DNA of 64,000 nt from positions 682,001 to 746,000 of the forward strand of contig MARA01000015.1 in the NCBI GenBank assembly GCA_001792895.1, written 5' to 3'. Made by a program: the position numbers and the translations under genes. The notes below the pieces were generated by a model. The model had not been told where the DNA came from. It was given only the letters and a program-made list of their open reading frames with translations, and did not search any database. Positions 11,050-22,556 of the stretch are shown piece by piece (within the stretch, counting starts at the first letter, position 1; each line of letters starts with the position of its first letter). The DNA is from Lentinus brumalis (lineage: Eukaryota > Basidiomycota > Agaricomycetes > Polyporales > Polyporaceae).

Positions 11050-12597
11050 ATACCAGACTCCCTTGTCGTTGACCCGCGACCGCTTCGCAGTGGATGCCGA
11101 TTCCAGCGGTGTAATATTTTTTCTCGACACTCTGTATGTGACACCACTGAACGTCTTGCAGACTGTGGCCACGATATCTGTTGAACTGTCAGTATGTCGA
11201 GAGTATTCACCACAATCCCGCTGACGCGAGTCCGTTTAGGTTCTTCGCACGTCGACTGTGGCTGAGTACGCGTCAGCAATCATTCCTTAGGCCGCATAGT
11301 AATTGAGATCTGCCAGTTGACTACCGGTTCTGGCCCGTCGTGGTGTTGGCGGTACGTGTTAGCCGGAGGATCTCCATATCCTGCTCACAAGTCATCGCAG
11401 GTCTTACTAAACCTTGGATTCTTCTGTATGCTTCGGTTCTGTTGTACTCCGCCGTCGTTGTTTGGCTGACACGACATGCCGGCTCGTAGGTTGCTTTACC
11501 GGTGGGTCATACTACTTCTCCTCGTCGTTCAAGATGTCTCATGTCGAGGCGTGATTTCAAGCCATGATCATACTCATGTGCGTATAACACCCGCGAGACG
11601 GTATGCTTGTTGGCTGATGACCATCGATTCAGGAAGTATGAGTTTAACGAACTGTCCAGCTTCCTGCAGTACTCGGTGGGTTGTATCATCTTCCGGATCC
11701 TTCTGGAGACTTACCGGTAGACAGTATCTGGCATCCGTGGCTGCAGGCCTCATCGGCATCTCAGACATAATGGTGACAGTCTGTCTCATTTACACCCTAC
11801 ACACACGGCGCACGGGTATCAAGGAGTGCGTATATTTCTGCATGAATCGCACCTACATGTGTCTGAGTCGGACCGCAGGACGAACTCGAAGATTGATCTG
11901 CTGATCAAGTACGTGGTTAGCACGGGTACGTTCCTTCGTGGTCTCTCTTTATTTGGGGTATCCTGACAAGGCCGCTGTCGCTAGGGCTCATCGTCTGGTA
12001 TGTTTGACGACCACTCTCTCGGCGGTCTTGGTCTCAACGACCTCTGCCAGCATCGGCAACCTACTGAATGTTGCCTTCGTAAGTCAGTGTGGTCGCGCTC
12101 ATAGCACTCGTTGACCTTTCCCCAGTCCGTCGCTCATCCGGACAACTGGATCTACATCGGCATATCGGTTGCTGTGACCAAGCGTACGTCCTACTTTGCC
12201 CGGTCAACTTCCACGTCTGACGCTGAACGCCTCCAGTGTACGCGAACACGTTCCTTGTATCGTGCGTGCAGCCTTCATCCTCTCTGAATAGCTCGCTGAC
12301 TTGGTGACTCACAGGCTGAACGCTCGCCAGTCCCTCATGAGCGCAAACATCATCGGCTTGGAACAGACTACGCGTTTCGGCGGGCTTACGCGTTCGAGGG
12401 TCACCCACGTCGCCTTCAATATACCTTCGTGCGACGCCCCGACTTCGCATGAGGCCCGAGCTCAAGCTGGCCTCGGGCGTGCGGATGCGGGGTCGATCGT
12501 CGAGCTCAAGCAGATGGGCATCGAAGAGGATGACTCCGGGTTGGACATGGTGGAGTATAAGCGTCCCCGACGGAGGGACGGAGACACTGCGGGGTGA
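11050..12597 (+). CDS. DUF6534-type multi-pass membrane protein, 5' end incomplete
   Basis: Several short exons carry hallmarks of the agaricomycete DUF6534 family of seven-helix membrane proteins: FFLDTL, RFFARRLWLS,YRFWPVVVLAVLLNLGFF, the helix LASVAAGLIGISDIMVTVCL followed by HTRRTGIK, SKIDLLIKYVVSTG, and SVAHPDNWIYIGISVAVTKLY with NTFLVSLNAR. A hydrophilic tail ends at 12597. Introns of about 50-60 nt with GT-AG ends separate them. The first one or two membrane helices are not found; sequence upstream of about 11050 is the odd purine-rich block, so the gene may have lost its 5' end. The function of the family is unknown. Exact exon limits are uncertain. Confidence 0.6.
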
Positions 12598-12963
12598 ATA
12601 TGTATTATGCTCTCCCGTTCTGAGTTCACGTTTGCTGCTGCTCTGAGGATATTGCCCCGTTACGCCTGTTGTTGTTATTGTCGAGCGAATCCCTTGTACG
12701 AAGTCCCTGTGAATCGTCATCTTTCTCGTAAATATGTGGCTCTGAGCAGCAGAGCTTACATAGAGGACCATACGTGGGCTCCGCAGCGAGGCGTCTACAG
12801 CGAGCTACAGCGCGATCTCCTCCTCCTCCTCCTCCATCAGCACCACCACCACCAGCAGCTTCTTCTTCATCTTAGCTCGTCTACACTAGATCGCGTCGCC
12901 CAGAACTCTGCGTATAAACTTCCCCATTGACTGCAGTGACTGCCAGTCTGCCATTAATTCGCC
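12598..12963. other. Promoter region of second BTB gene
   Basis: No gene seen. It contains a (CTC)n-rich run around 12811-12830 and a CACCAC stretch just after it, then the TATA box. The CT-rich tract is typical of fungal promoters. Confidence 0.5.
12913..12918 (+). promoter_or_regulatory. TATA box of second BTB gene
   Basis: TATAAA 46 bp upstream of the ATG at 12964, so the 5' UTR would be short. Confidence 0.45.
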
Positions 12964-14849
12964 ATGGACGTGGAAAGTTACGCATCCTCGGAGAACCCGC
13001 GCAAACGCGTCAAGCTCGAAGAGCCTGACGAGAAGCCGTTTCAAAACCATCCGACGCTCTACATCCCCGACGGCAGCGTCATCCTACGCACAGGCGGGAC
13101 GCTTTTCTGCGTCCACAAGTCTCTCCTCTCGAAGCATTCGCCTGTCTTTAAGGAGCTCTTCCAGCAGGACAATGAACGCTTCCGCGGACTGCCGTATTAT
13201 ACCATGGAGGAGACACGGGAGGACTTGGAGGTGTTGCTCAACGTCTTATATGACGGCTTGTGAGTACCTTATTGCTATCGAGCACACTTTCCCATTTTTT
13301 CTGTCTGGTGACGAGTGGCTCGATCTGCGGTCTTCCGTGCCACCGTGTGCGAAGGCGGTTTCTCGGGCTAATCTCGCTCCGTGAGGGTAAAGGAGAGACC
13401 AGTTGGGTTCGCAGTAGTATGCGAAGCTCGAGTGACCGGGTCAAGAGTGTGGAGTGGTTTTGTGTGCTTACGGCCACGAGCAAGGCTCATTCAGGCCAGT
13501 CCCGATGAACACGATTGCTGGAGCAGCGCACCTTGTACAAACGATCGACCAAGTATACCTCTCCGCGAACAGCTTGCCATTTTCTGTCACTTTGCCCAGC
13601 TGCACAGCTGTCCCAGAGTTCCTAGTCCGTTATCGTCGCGATCGATATTCTTGATCATTGTCAGATGTTGTCGCCGTTGTCGTTGTCCGGTGACGCTGAC
13701 CAGCGATCGTTCGCGCAGATACGTTGACGTTGAGAACCTCACGGTCGAGACCTTCCCTACTCTCGCCGCTGTGCTCCGCATGGCATCAAAGTACAAGATC
13801 GAGCGGCCATGCCATGAAATCGTCGCGCGCATCCGCAAGCAGTGGCCTGCCAGTCTGGCCGACCATGACACTCTAGTCTCGCAGGTCCGGGCCCCCGTGC
13901 AGCAATTACTCGCTGCTGACGACAAGGGGAAGGCTCGGGAAGGAGGAGCTGCGAACGTCAATGCGCTTCCCCAAACTACGTTCTCTAACTCAGTTTACTT
14001 ACAACAACGCTCGTATCACATGAACCGTGCTGGGCCTGTCATGCAAATCCCCTTCGCCATGCACGGGAACGCTATGCATCGGATCCCTGTAGATCCAGTC
14101 CCGCACTTCCAGCCCGGCGGACACCTCTTGGCTGCTCATCTCGATCCTTTCGCGCGAAACATGAACGGCTCGACCCGTGCACAACGCGTGCATGACCAGT
14201 TCATACAGGAGCATGCCGGACTCGCCATTGCTTCCCTCTTGAATCGCAGACAGAACGCTGGACCGTCGAATGCGAACCCTGCTGCTCCAGCTGCCGGTCC
14301 CGCACCAGGCCCTGCCGACCCCGCTGTCGCCGCTCCTGTGGAGGACCTTATCATCCACCCGCGAGTGTCATCGCTGTTCTCCGCGAGTGCGGGTACAACG
14401 ATTCCGAGCTGTTCTTCCCGCTCTTCTACGTCCTCAGCCGCACGACGGCGCAGTTCGGCGGAGCGGGGCTCGGGTACCACCTCGCCCCGCTCTCGGCCGC
14501 CGATATGGAACGGTTCGTCGTCGGGATTGAGCGGCTGCGCGCACGGCACACCGCACTTGTCGTGTCTACGCCTTCGTTTGACCCCGTGCAGGGTTTCGGT
14601 GGGTCGTTCCACTTCTGCCGGGAGGGCGCGCAGGAGCTGTGGGCGAACCTGGTGCACACTCTTCTCGTCACGAATGAGCAGCGCCCGCACGAGCCGATCG
14701 AGGAGTGGCAGGACATGGTGGTGAGCGTGAATGCGCAGCATGGGCGGCACCAGGTCTGCGCTGACTGCTGCAAGGTGATTGTGGCAAAGATTCAGGCATA
14801 CCGAGCTGCTCTGTGGGAGTCCCTCCCGAGGTTCTTCGAGCTCGCTTGA
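12964..14849 (+). CDS. BTB/POZ domain protein, copy 2 (one-base frameshift)
   Basis: Paralogue of the gene at 90-2018 with the same structure: exon 1 12964-13259, a 459-nt intron, exon 2 13719-14849. The BTB domain (LFCVHKSLLSKHSPVF) and C-terminal region (FHFCREGAQELW, HRAALWESLPRFFELA-like end) are conserved; the central low-complexity part differs. At 14357-14360 copy 1 has CCACCCCGCG while this copy has CCACCCGCG. The loss of one C throws the last 165 residues out of frame, although the downstream frame stays open and conserved to the stop at 14849. Exon 2 is one base short of the frame needed, so either a base is missing in the sequence or the gene is recently damaged. With the base present the product would be about 475 aa. 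Confidence 0.82.
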
Positions 14850-15350
14850 TGCTACTATCTCTGCATCGTTGTCTCTTCAGCTGGTGGTTGTGATCTGTGA
14901 GGCGTATCTACGTATGGGGCGTATATCTTGTGTACAGACTTGACCTGAGTTTCTGCGATGCTGTATCATGTGTGTCCCTATCTCTTGATGTACTCGTATA
15001 CTCACGTATCTATTACCCAGCACGTTTCTTGCCATGAAGACGTCCTCGCCAACGGTTGCGTGATATTAATGGTCATTCATCTCAGGGCTCTTCCTCTTCG
15101 ACCCTGTGCGCCGTGATTGGTCCGCTCATGGGTGATGCACACACTTGCACATACACATCGTATTGTGGTAGGGCCCTTCGATAGCACTTCCTTCTCACGA
15201 GGAACATCACTGTGGCCTTGAGGCAGCGCGCGGAGGCACCCCAATTCCCCCATGCCATTGCGTTGTCCTCTCTCCCTCATCCTCCCCAGATCCCAGCGAG
15301 CTATCCTGGAATTCTCGGAATATCTTGCGTACCTTGACGGAGTGCTGAAC
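14850..15350. other. Intergenic, promoter of P450 gene
   Basis: No gene seen between the BTB stop and the P450 start. The P450 reading frame is open upstream to 15252, but that stretch lacks membrane-anchor character. Confidence 0.5.
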
Positions 15351-17675
15351 ATGCAGCTGTTCACAAGCGATCATACGGTCATGTCTCTTCTGCTGCTGCT
15401 ACTTGCCCTTGTCCCCGTAGCGGGACTGCTACGTGTGCTCCAACGCTACCTCACCAAGTCCCCGCTGGACAACTTACCCGGGCCTCCTCTGTCTGGCTCC
15501 TTGCTTTTCGGTAAGTATCGCAGAGCTTCAAGTTCGAGTAAAGGAAATACTAATGCTAGCTTCCGAAGGCAACGTCCATCAAATCAGGAACCCGCTCACC
15601 GCTGGCAAGTTGACCGCAAGCTTATGCGAGACGTATGGTCCTGCTCATCGAATCCATGGTGTCCTCGGTGTAAGTCGTTTGACTGCTGTATCGTATCACG
15701 TCTTCTCGGCTCCGCTGTCTAACCTTGCTTCATAAGGAGCGGCTCCTCCATGTGTTCGACCCGAGGGCCCTTCACAACATCCTCGCTGGAGACATGGAGC
15801 ACTTCCCGAAGGAAGTTACTCCGCTGAAGTACGTACAGGACTACGGCGTCTCGGCGATCTTGCTCACTTGTTCTCTCGTGCGTGTAGCACTCTCAGCCTT
15901 CTGCTTGGACCTGGCATCCTCGCCACAAATGGACCCCAGCATCGTCGACAGCGGAAGCTGCTGAGTTTAGCTTTCACCCAGGCTCATCTGCGGGATATAA
16001 CGACCAGCATCTACGACGTAGCTCATAAGGTGCGTACATACCAATTACCTCCTCCGCCTCACCAAATGCCAATTTCCGGGCAGCTTCTGGAAGTGTTGGG
16101 CAAGCACGGAGAAGTGCTCGACATCAACGCTTTAATGGTCAAGACAGTATTCGAAATCTCAGGCGAAGCGTTATTGGGATATTCCTTCGGCAGTTTCGCC
16201 GAGGACGGGGAAGACTCGTTCGGCGAGTGTGTCAAACAGTTCTTGTAGGTGTTTCCTGCTTGCGTGCGCCATGCTCGACTGACAGCCGACATGAAGCGCC
16301 ACTGTCGGGAAGGTCCCGCTGATCGCCTTCGTCGTCCCCTGGCTATCACGCTTCCTCTCTGGCCCCCTCATCGTAAGACTGTTCCGCATCATCCCCTTCT
16401 CTCCCAATCTCCAGCGGTTGCTCGACATCTCGGAGGCTTTGCGACACCGTGCGACGAAATTTGTTCAGGTCAAGAAAGCGGCGCTGATGAGAGGTGACAA
16501 AGAGCAGCTAGATAACGGAGGGGAGGGGAAGGATATCATGAGCCTTCTACGTATGTGCATTTCGTGACAGCTGGTATCATGTCGCTCATCGCTACCCATT
16601 TATATAGTGAAGGCTAACATGGCAGCGTACGAAGAGGATAAGATCAGCGACGCAGAGCTGATCGCACAAGTGTCGTGAGTAGCGCCTCTTCAGGTTTCTT
16701 ACATCCCACATGCCGAGCATGCGAATTACACCACAGGACCGTCATGCTTGCCGGCCTTGACCCGACCTCCAATGGGCTCTCGCGCCTCTTGTACACCCTT
16801 GCGCAAAATCAAGCTGCCCAGGAGCGCCTTCGCGCGGAGCTTCTGGAAGCACAACGACACGTCAACGAGAGTACCGGCCTCGGTATCCCACCCAACGAAC
16901 TCATGAGGCTGCCCTACCTGGATGCTGTCTTCCGGGAGACCTTGCGTCTCTACCCACCGGTGGCTTTCATGTTACGTTTGTGAGTCTGTCTGCGCACGCA
17001 ACTTCTCATTGAACGTCTCACTCACTTGCCCCGTGACTCTGCAGCGCTGCCAAAGACGTCGCGCTTCCTCTTACCTGGCCCGTCCGCGGGAAGGACGGTA
17101 CGATGATGAGCGAGATCTTCGTGCCGCGGGGGACGCACCTCGTCCCGAACCTCAGGGCCTGCAACCATAACCAGGCGCTTTGGGGTGACGACGCCCTTGA
17201 GTGGAAGCCGGAGCGTTGGATGGGGGAGCTCCCAAGAGAGCTCCTCGAAGCACGCGTGCCCGGCGTATATTCCCACTTGTACGACATTCGTTCTTTCATT
17301 GCGGCTGGGCGCAAGCTGACTTCAAATCCCAATTCTAGGATGACGTTCTCCGCGGGAGGACGGTCTTGCATGTCAGTCAGCTCAATGCATGAATGCGCGC
17401 TCTGCGTAGACTGACCTTCCTTCTCTGCGGACTAGCGGAGTGAAGTTCGCCGAGCTCGAGATGAGTGAGTAAATCGTTTGAAGTCACCTGTGTGTTCTTC
17501 TCGAGCTCAACTGACGATCCTTGCCGCAGAGATCGTGCTGTCTGTTCTGCTGATGGCGTTCAAATTCGAACTCACGGACAAGCCCGTCATATGGAACTTC
17601 TCGGTGGTGGAATACCCCACGATGGGCGAGAGCAGCACGAAACCCGAGCTGCTACTCAAAGTTACTCCGCTGTGA
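15351..17675 (+). CDS. Cytochrome P450 monooxygenase
   Basis: Twelve exons: 15351-15510, 15569-15669, 15737-15828, 15888-16029, 16084-16244, 16297-16550, 16608-16674, 16737-16979, 17045-17278, 17339-17371, 17436-17464, 17530-17675; 553 aa. An N-terminal membrane anchor (MSLLLLLLALVPVAGLL) is followed by the proline-rich hinge NLPGPPL. The C-helix motif region is HRRQRKLLSLAF. The I-helix reads AGLDPTSN near residue 330, with Pro where the oxygen-activating Thr usually stands. ExxR is ETLR, and PERW follows. The heme loop is FSAGGRSCIG with the ligand Cys at about 495. ER-bound and dependent on a P450 reductase; the substrate is unknown. The start at 15351 was chosen because it lies just before the anchor; 15381 is a second option. 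Confidence 0.93.
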
Positions 17676-18443
17676 AGTTGTACTCGCTCTGTTGGGCCTG
17701 GGTAAAGTTTTCGCATCGTGCCTGCTACCCCGTGACGCCTGTTCGATACGAGGGAGTATCTATGCAACTGCTTTCGCTATAGACCTCGAGATGTGTCGTC
17801 CATGATCCCGTCAGCATCCGCGAACATGAGCGGGGCGGACTCCGACGAGGACATCGACTCCACCACCATCAGGCTATCGCCCGAACTTGCTTTCGTTTCC
17901 GGGCATGGCGAACAAATACCTTCACGCATATGCAGGGAAGTGGCCAAATCTGTGCATGTTATTCTGCTCACTAGCGGCTTCTGAGACGGAACTACTTACT
18001 CAATTTGGACGGTATGGTTGGAGAGTTAACCATAGCGGTTCATACGCTGCTACCAGCTTGCAAAGAAAGGTGCCGCAACCTTGCCCACACGCATGCGTAC
18101 ACGACATCGCCCGATGTCGAACAGTGTTACCGGGTCTCCACCCGAGGACAGCATGCATGTTTGGTCGAGTATAACTGATACCGTTCGCTTACGTTGCAGA
18201 CCCATGCACACCTCCATCTCATCAATGTCCTCCGAGGCCGTGTCCTCCAGCGAAGGTCCTCATCCTGTCTGCCAAATCGTGAAGCCATTGCGTACTGATG
18301 TCAATGGTGTCGGTGAGCCCGTGTCTGCGCTTTGCGAGCATTACTTGGTCTGACGCCTCCTGCAGACGACATGAATCCAAAGGAGCAGTCAGTTCAGAGA
18401 GAAGCACGGCCAGGTGGGTTTGGGATCTCATTCTGAATGATTC
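17676..18443. other. Intergenic with unassigned small ORFs
   Basis: Small ORFs at 17793-17984 (+), rich in Ser and Asp, and 18081-18353 (+) have no known motif. Whether they are exons of an upstream part of the HET gene or noise cannot be decided. Confidence 0.35.
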
Positions 18444-20687
18444 ATGAATACTCACGCATATCGACTGTACTTGACTGCCGAGGAAGAGCCTAGGGTCCTC
18501 ACAATAGATGAGACCTCCGACCCGTCCACGCTGCGCTGGGTAGGAACAGAGTTCACGTTCTTCCTTGACATCCTCTGGCTCGACGACCTCGAGGAACGTC
18601 TCGTCGACCCCGCGTATCGGGGCTCCAGCTTCGCCACCCGCGCAGATCTTTCCATGCACGGGCTCACCTTCGGTCTCCTCGAAACCGTCCTGCGCATCCG
18701 CGTCCCACCAGAACGCCTCTTTCGCCAGCTGCATTGTCACGGTGATAGCTGCAGCTGCCGAGCGATATCCGGAGACGACCTGGCTCGCGCCATAGTCCCC
18801 AGGGCGCGCGAGCTCTGCATCCTCACTACCTCCTGCCCAGTGAACGCCGAGCACCACGCCCACGGCGAGCGCGTGAAGCGCATCCTCGCGGACGTCGGCT
18901 CCGCGCTCGACGACGCGATCTACTCCATGAGCGGCTCGCTGCTCGGCGGGCACGACGCGCTCTTCGTGTGCACGCTCACGACGTTTCTCGTCTCGCTCTC
19001 GCGGTGCGCGCGCGCGATCTGGGGCGCGGGCCCCGCGGACAGGGCGTTCAAGGCCCTCGAGGAGCGCACTCGGCTGTACGGCGAGGTGACGCAGATCCTG
19101 CGCGGCATGCTCGTGCACCGGTGGGGGACGCGGAGCCGCAGCGCGCTCGAGATGGAGCGTCTGCTGGCGGGCGGGGTCCCGTTCGCGGCGTATGCGGTTT
19201 CGTGCGCGCCGACGAGCGTGAACGCGGATAGGGTCGATACGGAGAACTACGTGCCGCGGCATACTACGCCCGGATGTGCGTGCGGGTTCCTTATGGCCCC
19301 GATAGACGACATGCGCCGAATGCTAGAGAGGGGAGAGGTGCCGGTCGTCGTCCTCGAAGGCGGGGAGCTCGTGGTCCGCAGCGCGTCGGAAGGAGCGTAT
19401 GTCGCCGTCTCGCATGTGTGGGCGGACGGGCTTGGGAGCACCACCGAGGAGGGCCTGCCACGATGCCAAGTGGAGCGGCTGGCGAAGCTTGCTGGGAAGT
19501 TGGTTCAGGGAGGTGCATTCTGGCAGGACGGCCTTTGTGTTCCCGGGGACAAGCCGCTGCGACGGAGAGCGATTGGGCTGATGGCGGCGACCTATGCCGA
19601 CGCAGAGAAGGTCCTGGTGATCGACGCTGGAATCCAGAGCCAGTGCTCGCTCGCGTCGTCCAGGGAGGAGTACCTGCTGCGCATCGCGACGTCCGGGTGG
19701 ATGCAGCGCATCTGGACGCTGCAGGAGGGCATCCTCGCGCGCGAGCTCTTCTTCGAGGTCGCGGACGGGCTCATCGACTGCACGTACTTTGACGGCGCGT
19801 CGTACTACGCTGCGGGCAGCATGATACCTCTGCTGCAATACTGCCACAAGGACGACTCGGCTTTGACGTACCAACCACGGTCACTGGCGTCCAAGCCGGT
19901 GCGGTGCGACGTGAACGACCTCATCGCGCTGCTCAGGTACCGCACGACGAGCCATCCGGAGGACGAGACGTTGGCGGTGGCGGGCCTCCTGGGCGTGGAT
20001 GCTGGGATGCTGGTGAAGGTTGAGGGGCAACAGGAGAGGATGAAGGCTCTGCTCATGCGCGTTGGCCGCCTTCCCCGGCAACTGGCGGTGTTCGGATGGC
20101 TCTGCGACAGGCTGTCTATACCAAACTTCACATGGGCACCGTTGAGCCTGAGCCACGTGCTCTGGCCGGGCGACCAGGACGATCCGCTGGTTGCGACGTG
20201 CACGGAGAACGGGCTGTTCGGGGACTTCACGGTCGTCCGCTTTCCGGAGGTCCTCCTCGGAGGGGACTGTGGAGTCATTGCGACGATCGTTGAGGAGCGC
20301 CAGGCCGACGTGACGGACGAGTGTATACCAGGAAATCCGGGAGGACCACTCTTCAAGTGCACGAGAGAAGGATGCGCGTCCCGAGTGTTCAACCTTGTCC
20401 TCTCTCCCCATTTGTACCGGAACCTCCCGCCGAGGGGTGCGCTCAGGTGCAATGGGTTCCTGATGAAGCAGCCTACGCTTCCAGAGTCGATGCGAGAGGA
20501 AGGCGTCGGGGTTGTGCACATCGTGTCTGAGACGACACCGGTGGAGGGCGCGCTCCATTGCAAGTTCGTCGCGCCTGGCAGCGCACGTCTTGGGGTCCCA
20601 GATGCGATGGAGACGACGCGCACGCGGGGGCATTGGCACTTTGTTAGTGCGACCGTAGAAGTTACGACCCCGGTAAGGCTGACATGA
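18444..20687 (+). CDS. HET-domain (heterokaryon incompatibility-like) protein, full length
   Basis: A single open frame of 747 aa without introns. The HET core lies at residues about 315-395: YVAVSHVW near 317, FWQDGLCVP near 361, then RRRAIGLMAATYADAEKVLVID. A second conserved block, SGWMQRIWTLQEG, follows as usual in basidiomycete HET proteins. The N-terminal 300 residues are specific to this type, and a C-terminal region of about 350 residues is shared with the truncated copy at 29747-30958. Some ascomycete HET proteins trigger cell death on contact between unlike strains; in basidiomycetes the role is mostly unproven. Opposite-strand ORFs over this gene are composition shadows. Confidence 0.9.
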   Translation: MNTHAYRLYLTAEEEPRVLTIDETSDPSTLRWVGTEFTFFLDILWLDDLEERLVDPAYRGSSFATRADLSMHGLTFGLLETVLRIRVPPERLFRQLHCHGDSCSCRAISGDDLARAIVPRARELCILTTSCPVNAEHHAHGERVKRILADVGSALDDAIYSMSGSLLGGHDALFVCTLTTFLVSLSRCARAIWGAGPADRAFKALEERTRLYGEVTQILRGMLVHRWGTRSRSALEMERLLAGGVPFAAYAVSCAPTSVNADRVDTENYVPRHTTPGCACGFLMAPIDDMRRMLERGEVPVVVLEGGELVVRSASEGAYVAVSHVWADGLGSTTEEGLPRCQVERLAKLAGKLVQGGAFWQDGLCVPGDKPLRRRAIGLMAATYADAEKVLVIDAGIQSQCSLASSREEYLLRIATSGWMQRIWTLQEGILARELFFEVADGLIDCTYFDGASYYAAGSMIPLLQYCHKDDSALTYQPRSLASKPVRCDVNDLIALLRYRTTSHPEDETLAVAGLLGVDAGMLVKVEGQQERMKALLMRVGRLPRQLAVFGWLCDRLSIPNFTWAPLSLSHVLWPGDQDDPLVATCTENGLFGDFTVVRFPEVLLGGDCGVIATIVEERQADVTDECIPGNPGGPLFKCTREGCASRVFNLVLSPHLYRNLPPRGALRCNGFLMKQPTLPESMREEGVGVVHIVSETTPVEGALHCKFVAPGSARLGVPDAMETTRTRGHWHFVSATVEVTTPVRLT

Positions 20688-20789
20688 GGCCTGGGGCCTT
20701 GAGGTCCAATGCTGGATGGGAACTCTTGCAAGGACTCTCAGCAAAGTGCTTACTTCGCGTCGAAGGTTTCTCTGCGAGCGTGGTGTCCC

Positions 20790-22064
20790 CTAGACGTACG
20801 TTTGCAGTGACGACGGTGCTCTGTTGGCAGTACGTACATGGCAGCGCAGCGCTGACTGAACTTTCATTCTTGTTAGTGGTACGCACGCAGCGCTCAGAGT
20901 GAGCTCAGCTTGGTGGCAGGAGCTCGCGGGCCCGATTTTTGTATATGCGCGTGCAGTAGTGGGAGCCAGTCCGAGGCCAGGGCAGAGAATCGAAAAACCC
21001 TCTGTCAGAGACTCTTCCAGTCGCATGAGGCATGCCTGGATGGAGTCGACCGTAGGGAAAGTGTAGACTGGGATGTGGACTGGGACAGGTAAGTTTGCGA
21101 CTCGGAATGCAGTTATTTGGCTATGCGGTCCTAGCGCCATCGCCTGTCGCAGGAAGGCCGCTCCAGTTGTTCCAGCGGCCGGAGCACCGTCGACTGTACA
21201 TCCGGAGTAGTCTCGCAGCCGTAGGTGAGATGAGGGAGCACGAGAACTTGGTACAGGTCGAGCATGATGCTGGGCGGAATGCCGACTCCACGAAGGTGAT
21301 CGGTGCTCCGCGCAAGGTGGGGGATTGGGTATAGGACCAAGCATCACCGCGTCCGTCTTCGGAAAGCTGACGTTGAGAGAGTTGTGGTCACAGTACTGAA
21401 CAAACTGGTCTACTTTCTGTTGCCCACCCTCTGAAGACATGCAGGCAGTCTTGAGGTCGCCGGCTGCCCATTGGTGTGACCCCCCTTGACCTGCGAGGAT
21501 GACGTTTTCCGGGTGCACCGTGCACCTCGAGAGCGAAGTCTGAGATGAAAAGGATCCAAAGAATAGGGAGGTTGGACCGCCAATAAGTATCCCCACCAGT
21601 GCTTCTAATTATTGTGCGCTGACCGCCATTGTAGCGGACAACGCAAGACAAGTGGGAGTAGAGCATTCGCAGCCAGTCGAGGAGCGGGCCCACTGCATCC
21701 CACCGAGCGAGCTTCGCCCATAGCGAGGGTTGGTCGACCGATAAAAATGCGTCTTTAAGCCACTCTGACTGGGTAGGTTGCGACGCGTGTCCTCAGTCCA
21801 AGCCCATTGAAGGTAGCGAGGGGGAAGCCGAGACTTCGACTTGGTTGACGTAGTCGGAGGACGGGATGTGCGTGATCGCAGTGGGGCTGCGAGCAGACAC
21901 TTCGTCGTAGGGTGGGGCATCGCAGAGCCTATCAAAAGGGCGACCGTCGCTGGTTGCAGAGCACGCTGGGAGATAGTACTGCCCATGTACCGGATGCTAG
22001 CGGGACTGATACCGGACGTGAGGCACGGCGTGATACGGACGGCAGCTCCGGACACCGTGTGCAT
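20790..22064 (-). mobile_element. Decayed LINE (non-LTR) reverse transcriptase fragment
   Basis: On the minus strand, in three frames with many breaks, the order of a LINE reverse transcriptase is visible. It reads GPLLDWLRMLYSHLSCVV, then LPILWILFISDF, then QKVDQFVQYCDHNSLNVSFP followed by KTDAVMLGPIP, then LYQVLVLPHLTYGCE with RPLEQLERP (thumb region). The final part is AFRVANLPVPVHIPVYTF with LRMRLEES-like text near 21000. No endonuclease domain, complete ORF or poly-A tail is seen, so this is a dead, 5'-truncated copy. It lies just downstream of the full-length HET gene; the matching interval after the truncated HET copy lacks it. Confidence 0.8.
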
Positions 22065-22556
22065 GAAGGCATGAACGGTTGGGCGGATACTCGGTAGTGA
22101 GAAAAGCGTGGTCGTCAGAGGAGCAGCATCTTAGACGCTACTCAGTCTGGACGCGGATTTCTTTGTCGAGGATTTCTTCTTCGCCAGCCGGAAACGGGCG
22201 CATGCGGCTTTGTCTTGAGGCGAAGGAGGAATACGAGGATTTCGGCTCAGCGTAGCTGGTTCATCCTGGAGGAGCGCGCGGGGGGCTGAGATGGGGCCGA
22301 AGTGGAGCGTGACCGACGAGGCTGGAATATGCAAGAGTCGACGGTGATCTCGCCGTTGAGGAGATAGGGGTACGAGACTGGTGGTAGTTGTAGTGGTAGT
22401 CGTGGTGGTCGTGGTGGTAATGCAGACGGTGTAGAAGCCTCGCTATGCATGAGAAACCTCACTGCAGAGCAGTGGTAATGCAATAGCGGTAGTACTGGCG
22501 GTGGGCCTGGTGATGGTGGTCTCAGCCACAGACGCGACGCGACGAGCGCCTAGGCT
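22065..22556. other. Intergenic with TGG-rich simple sequence
   Basis: No gene seen. Around 22378-22422 the plus strand is a degenerate TGG/GTGGT microsatellite, and a weaker TGG run follows at 22498-22520. Confidence 0.5.
22378..22422 (+). repeat. TGG/TAG microsatellite
   Basis: Imperfect trinucleotide array (TGGTGG with TAG and CGT variants) of about 15 units. Confidence 0.6.

Noticed and set aside
18222..19262. 346-aa minus-strand ORF over the HET gene
   Set aside because: Arg/Ala-rich antisense shadow of a conserved plus-strand gene; no motif.
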